This document shows, one piece after another, positions 8,829-12,398 of a stretch of DNA of 12,398 nucleotides (position 1 is its first letter; each line of letters begins with the position of its first letter). The DNA lies in assembly GCA_001313065.1 (NCBI GenBank), contig BBFD01000107.1, positions 1-12,398 on the forward strand, given 5' to 3'. A model generated the notes under the pieces. That model saw nothing but the letters and a program-made list of their open reading frames with translations, was not told where the DNA came from and made no database searches. Made by a program: the position numbers and the translations under genes. This stretch comes from Silvimonas sp. JCM 19000 (GTDB lineage: Bacteria; Pseudomonadota; Gammaproteobacteria; Burkholderiales; Chitinibacteraceae).

Positions 8829-10726
8829 CAACTGCCCTGTTGTCTGGCTTCCAGTTGTTCCCAGCGTTCCATTTTTTGCAGTAGATCGGTCTCGATCTGT
8901 TCAACCTGCTGTTGCATCTCGCGCGCCTTTTTTTGATCTTGATAAGTGGCCGGGTCCAGTAGCGATGCCTGTACTTGCGTCAGCAAGGTTTCCAGCGACT
9001 CGATCTCGCCGGGCAAGCGCTCCAGTTCCCGCTGCTCGTTATAACTCAACTTGGCACTGCGTGTGCGCTGCCGTTCCGCCGGTTTGTCGGCTACCGACGG
9101 TGCTGGCTTTGCTTGCTCGAGTCGTGCTTGCTGCATGCGCTGGCGCGCGGTTTGCCAGTCTTGATAGCCGCCCGCGTTTTCCAGCAAGACCCCATTGCCT
9201 TCAAAGGCAATGACCTGGGTGACCACGTTATCGAGAAACGCCCGGTCGTGCGAAACCAGAAAGACGGTGCGGGGTAGTCGATCAATAACTGTTCCAGTAA
9301 TTCAAGCGTATCAATATCCAGATCATTGGTCGGTTCGTCCAGCACCAGCACGTTGGCAGGGCGGGTAAAGAGGCGCGCAAGCAACAAACGGTTGCGCTCG
9401 CCGCCGGACAAAGAACGCACGGGGCTACGCGCCCGCTCGGCCGGGAACAGGAATTCCTCCAGATAACCCATGATGTGCTTGCGCTGGCCGCCGATCTCGA
9501 CCCATTCATTGCCCTGGCTGACCACATCGGCCACTGAGGCTTCTTCGTCCAGTTGTTCGCGGAATTGATCGAAATACGCCACTTCAAGTTTGGTGCCGCG
9601 ATTGACCACGCCGCTATCGGGTTCCAGCTCACCCAGCACCAGCTTCAGAAAAGTGGTTTTGCCGATGCCGTTGGCGCCGACCAGGCCGATCTTGTCGCCG
9701 CGCAGCAAGCGCGAGGTGAAATTGCGGATGATGGTTTTGTCGCCGAAGGCGAGGCTGACATTTTCGAATTCTGCGACGAGTTTGCCGGAGCGTTCGCCGG
9801 CATCGACCTTGAACGAAACATTGCCCACGCGTTCGCGGCGGGCGGCGCGGTCGCGGCGCAATTGTTCCAGTCGCCGTACGCGGCCTTCGTTACGCGTGCG
9901 GCGTGCTTCAATGCCTTTGCGGATCCACACTTCTTCTGCCGCCAGCACTTTATCGAATTTGCGTGCCACGGTTTCTTCGGCGGCAATCAATTCCGCCTTG
10001 CGGGTTTCATACGCGCTGAAGTTGCCCGGAAAACTGGTCAGCGTGCCGCGATCCAGTTCGACGATGCGGGTGGCGACGTTGTCCAGAAAACGCCGATCGT
10101 GCGTTACAAACAACACGCAGCCGTTAAAGTTGCTTAGCAAACCTTCCAGCCATTCGATGGCCGATACGTCCAGGTGGTTGGTCGGCTCGTCCAGTAACAG
10201 CAATTGCGGTTCGCTGACCAGCGCGCGGGCCAGCGCCACGCGCTTTTTTTCCAGCCGCCGGACAAATCCTTGATTTGCGTATGCGGCGGCAGGCCCAGCG
10301 TGGTTAGCGTTGAGGCAATCAGCGCGTCAAAACGCCAGCCATCGCGGGATTCAAGTTCGTGTTGTAGCGCCATCAGGCGGTCCAGCGCGGCTTCGCTGCC
10401 ATCTTGCGCATCGGCGCAGGCGTGGTAATCGACGATCAGCTGGCGCAAATCGCCGAGGCCTTCCGCCACGGCCTCAAATACGGTCTGGTCGGCCTGGAAT
10501 TCGGGCTCTTGCGCCACAAAGGCCATATGCGCCGATTGCGCGATCCGGATATCGCCGTCGTCCAGCGCGTGGATGCCGGCAATGGTCTTGAGCAGGGTGG
10601 ATTTGCCCTGGCCATTGCGCCCGATCAAACCGACGCGTTCGCTTCATCCGCTGACAACATGGCATGGTCGAGCAGGGGCCAGTGACCGAAGGCAAGGCTG
10701 GCGTTTTCTACATAAAGCAAAGGCAT
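8828..10726 (-). CDS. uup: ABC-F family ATPase, Uup type; three frameshifts
   Basis: Soluble twin-nucleotide-binding-domain ABC protein without membrane domains. Uup-type ABC-F proteins bind ribosomes or branched DNA, and loss of E. coli Uup raises precise transposon excision. The stitched protein is about 632 residues, against about 635 for E. coli Uup. First domain: Walker A GRNGQGKST, signature LSGGWKK, Walker B LLLLDEPTNHLD, then FVTHDRRFLD. Next comes the ABC-F linker with WIRKGIEARRTRNEGRVRRL. Second domain: Walker A GANGIGKTT, signature LSGGERN, Walker B VLVLDEPTNDLD, then FLVSHDRAFLDN. The last 70 residues (ELERLPGEIESLETLL onward, rich in E, Q and K) form the Uup C-terminal coiled coil, which separates it from EttA-type members. 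Frames change near 10641 (one base missing before ERVGLIGRNG), at 10244-10250 (A7 on the coding strand where WKKRVALARAL fits A5 or A8) and near 9267 (one base missing before TVFLVSHDR). The start at 10726 gives MPLLYVENASLAFG, which matches the family. A TATAAT lies 35 bases upstream. Confidence 0.92.
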
Positions 10727-10760
10727 GGCGGGCAGCAATTCGCAAATTGGACAGGCCGCG

Positions 10761-10766
10761 ATTATA
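10761..10766 (-). promoter_or_regulatory. Possible -10 box of the uup-kinase operon
   Basis: The minus strand reads TATAAT, a perfect sigma-70 -10 hexamer, 35 bases upstream of the uup ATG, implying a leader of roughly 28 bases. No good -35 hexamer is visible at 16-18 bases spacing (the sequence there is near CCAGTG), nor an extended -10 TGn, so the assignment rests on the hexamer and its position in the short divergent gap. Confidence 0.42.
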
Positions 10767-10814
10767 CGCGTCTGTGACGCGTTCACTGGCACAACCACGC
10801 CGAACGCCCCTACA

Positions 10815-12398
10815 ATGCTGGCCATGTCACAGGCCAAACCCCTGATTTTCTTCAATTTAGTGCTTGCGCTGTTGCTGTTGGGTGCCGCGCCGAGCTATGC
10901 CGCCAGCCATGCCAAAGCGCATGCCAAGGCCAGCAAAACCGTCAAAGTCACGGCCAAAGGCAAGGCTGCGCCTGCTGTCGATGACGCCAGCGCCAACGCT
11001 GCGTCGCCGATGATGCCGCGGCCACGCTGGGCGAGGCGGACTTTGATCCGGCCAGGCCCCCCCGGCAGATTCGCGTGCTGGTGGCCTTGGGCGCCTCTAC
11101 CTTTTTTTTCTTTCAGCATGGGCGACCGCATGGCGTTGAATACAGCATGCTGCAAGAGTTTGAAACCTGGCTGAACCGCAATCGCGGCAAGAATGGCACG
11201 CCGCTCAAGTTCACCTACCTGCCGGTCGATGCCGGTGAATTGCTGCCGCAATTGCGCGCCGGTAAAGGCGATCTGGCGGCAGGCTTGATCCCCGCTTCGG
11301 CGGGCTTGAACCAACTGGCGGCGGCGTCGACGCCTTATCTCAAAGACAACTGGTGTGTAGTGCAGCCCAAAGGCGCGCCCGCCTTGAGCGACTGGAGCAG
11401 TCTGGGCGGCCATGCGCTGCTGCAGCCTCCCGCCAGTTATGCGCGCCGCGTGGTCACTGCCGACGTCAAAGTCTCTTTGCAGGAAGCCGCTATCGGCAGC
11501 ACAGCGGAAAGCATCCTCGGAGAATTGAAAGATCAACAAGCCACGCTGGCCAGCCGCTATGTCACGCGCTTGTGGAGCAAGCGCTTTAGCCAGTTGCAGG
11601 TAGATGCCTGCGCGCCCGAGGCGGTCGAATACGTGTGGGCCCTGCCGCAAGACAAGCCCGGCTGGCTGGCGCAGGTCAACCAGTTTCTGGCGGCCAAAGG
11701 CGACGGCGTGGCAAATCGGGCCTTGGCCAGCACCCAGCGTTTTATCAACAAAGACAGTGACGGCCATGTCAGCAGCCCCGACCAGATGTCGTCGATGGAT
11801 AAACTCGGCTTTTTTTTGCGCCGATGTTCCAGCTGGTGGCGACTGCCAACAATATGGACTGGCTATTGCTCGCCGCCATCGGCCAGAAAGAAACCTCGCT
11901 CAATCCGGTGGTGCGCACCAAGGGCGGCCCGACCGGCCTGATGCAGATCAATCCGGTGACGGCACGCAAGATGGGCGTCACCAACCCGCACGACAACCAG
12001 CAGAATGTCACCGCGGCTGCGCGCTATCTGGGCTATTTGCGCGATCAATTCAGCAGCCCCAGCATCCGCCCGGATGACCAGATGGCCTTTATGATTGCGG
12101 CCTACAACGCAGGCGAGGGCCGGGTGCAGCAATTGCGCAAAAAAAAGGCGGCTGCGCAAGGGCTGGATCCGGACAAGTGGAACGGCAATGTCGAGAAAGT
12201 GGCCAGGCAAAGCGTGGGTACGCATTTGCTGGCCTATGTAAATTCAGTGGGACGGATTTATAGCTCGTACCAAAGCGCGTCCAGAGTGGCGTCGGCGCCC
12301 GAAGTAGCCGAGCGCGATGATGGGGGCAGCCAGGACAGCGCTGCGGCCTGGGGCGGCAAGCCCCGGCGGCTGAGCCGCAGTTACCGTGATGGCTATCC
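10815..12398 (+). CDS. MltF-like lytic murein transglycosylase: solute-binding domain plus SLT domain; runs off right edge, two frameshifts
   Basis: Periplasmic lytic transglycosylase that cuts the MurNAc-GlcNAc bond of peptidoglycan with formation of 1,6-anhydroMurNAc. A signal peptide (PLIFFNLVLALLLLGAAPSYA, cut after AxA) is followed by an Ala/Lys-rich linker and a solute-binding-protein-3-like regulatory domain from about residue 75 (RQIRVLVALG, VEYSMLQEFETWLN, LRAGKGDLAAGLIP). The SLT domain carries LLLAAIGQKETSLNP (catalytic Glu encoded at 11890-11892), GGPTGLMQINP, ARYLGYLRDQF and AYNAGEGRVQQL. The SBP3-SLT order defines MltF. About 528 residues are visible against about 518 in E. coli MltF, so most of the protein is present. 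Frames change near 11006 (one base missing before DDAAATLGEADFDP) and at 11810-11817 (T8 before APMFQLVATANN). Starts at 10815 or 10824 are equally possible; neither has a clear ribosome binding site. No lipobox is seen, so membrane attachment would be through an uncleaved signal or none. Divergent from uup. Confidence 0.87.

Noticed and set aside
10811..10816. TACAAT as a -10 box for the MltF-like gene
   Set aside because: It overlaps the candidate start codon at 10815 and would leave almost no leader; no matching -35 is visible.
1..12398. Mobile island, CRISPR, defence or biosynthetic system
   Set aside because: No transposase, integrase, direct-repeat array, toxin-antitoxin pair or clustered unknown genes were seen; all six genes belong to known families and fill nearly all of the window.

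Overview
The window is a GC-rich bacterial chromosomal segment. It is most likely from a betaproteobacterium (Burkholderiales or Neisseriales type), judged only from protein style and codon use; the genus cannot be read from the sequence. It holds six large genes packed tightly on both strands, and every one belongs to a recognisable family. I see no rRNA, tRNA, CRISPR array, insertion sequence, phage gene or attachment site.

Layout from left to right. (1) Minus strand, 1-1991: a secreted or lipid-anchored CpdB-like 2',3'-cyclic-nucleotide phosphodiesterase/nucleotidase whose C-terminus runs off the left edge. (2) Plus strand, about 2199-3992: a KefB/KefC-type CPA2 potassium/proton antiporter with an RCK domain, divergent from (1). 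(3) Plus strand, 4172-5885: a family 9 glycoside hydrolase with no signal peptide. (4) A nested, palindromic, probably bidirectional terminator at 5888-5925, between convergent genes. (5) Minus strand, 8828 down to about 5830-5938: a membrane sensor histidine kinase with a periplasmic Cache-like domain and three PAS domains. (6) Minus strand, 10726-8828: an ABC-F ATPase of the Uup type, whose stop codon shares one base with the kinase start, so the two form an operon. (7) Plus strand, 10815 to the right edge: an MltF-like lytic transglycosylase, divergent from uup.

Functionally this is ordinary housekeeping and accessory metabolism: periplasmic nucleotide salvage, potassium efflux and stress protection, intracellular oligosaccharide breakdown, environmental sensing, ribosome or DNA-linked ABC-F function, and peptidoglycan turnover. 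Apart from the uup-kinase pair, nothing links the genes into one pathway, and I do not find a convincing new system.

The most striking property is that all six genes are interrupted by single-step reading-frame shifts, about 18 in 12.4 kb. Each shift is immediately followed by the expected continuation of the same protein in another frame. About seven lie in A/T homopolymers of 6-8 bases and about eleven look like one missing base. Because the damage hits unrelated genes equally and the protein sequence on both sides stays conserved, I read it as uncorrected sequencing or assembly error, not as gene decay. Each gene is therefore annotated as one CDS with its frameshift positions listed.
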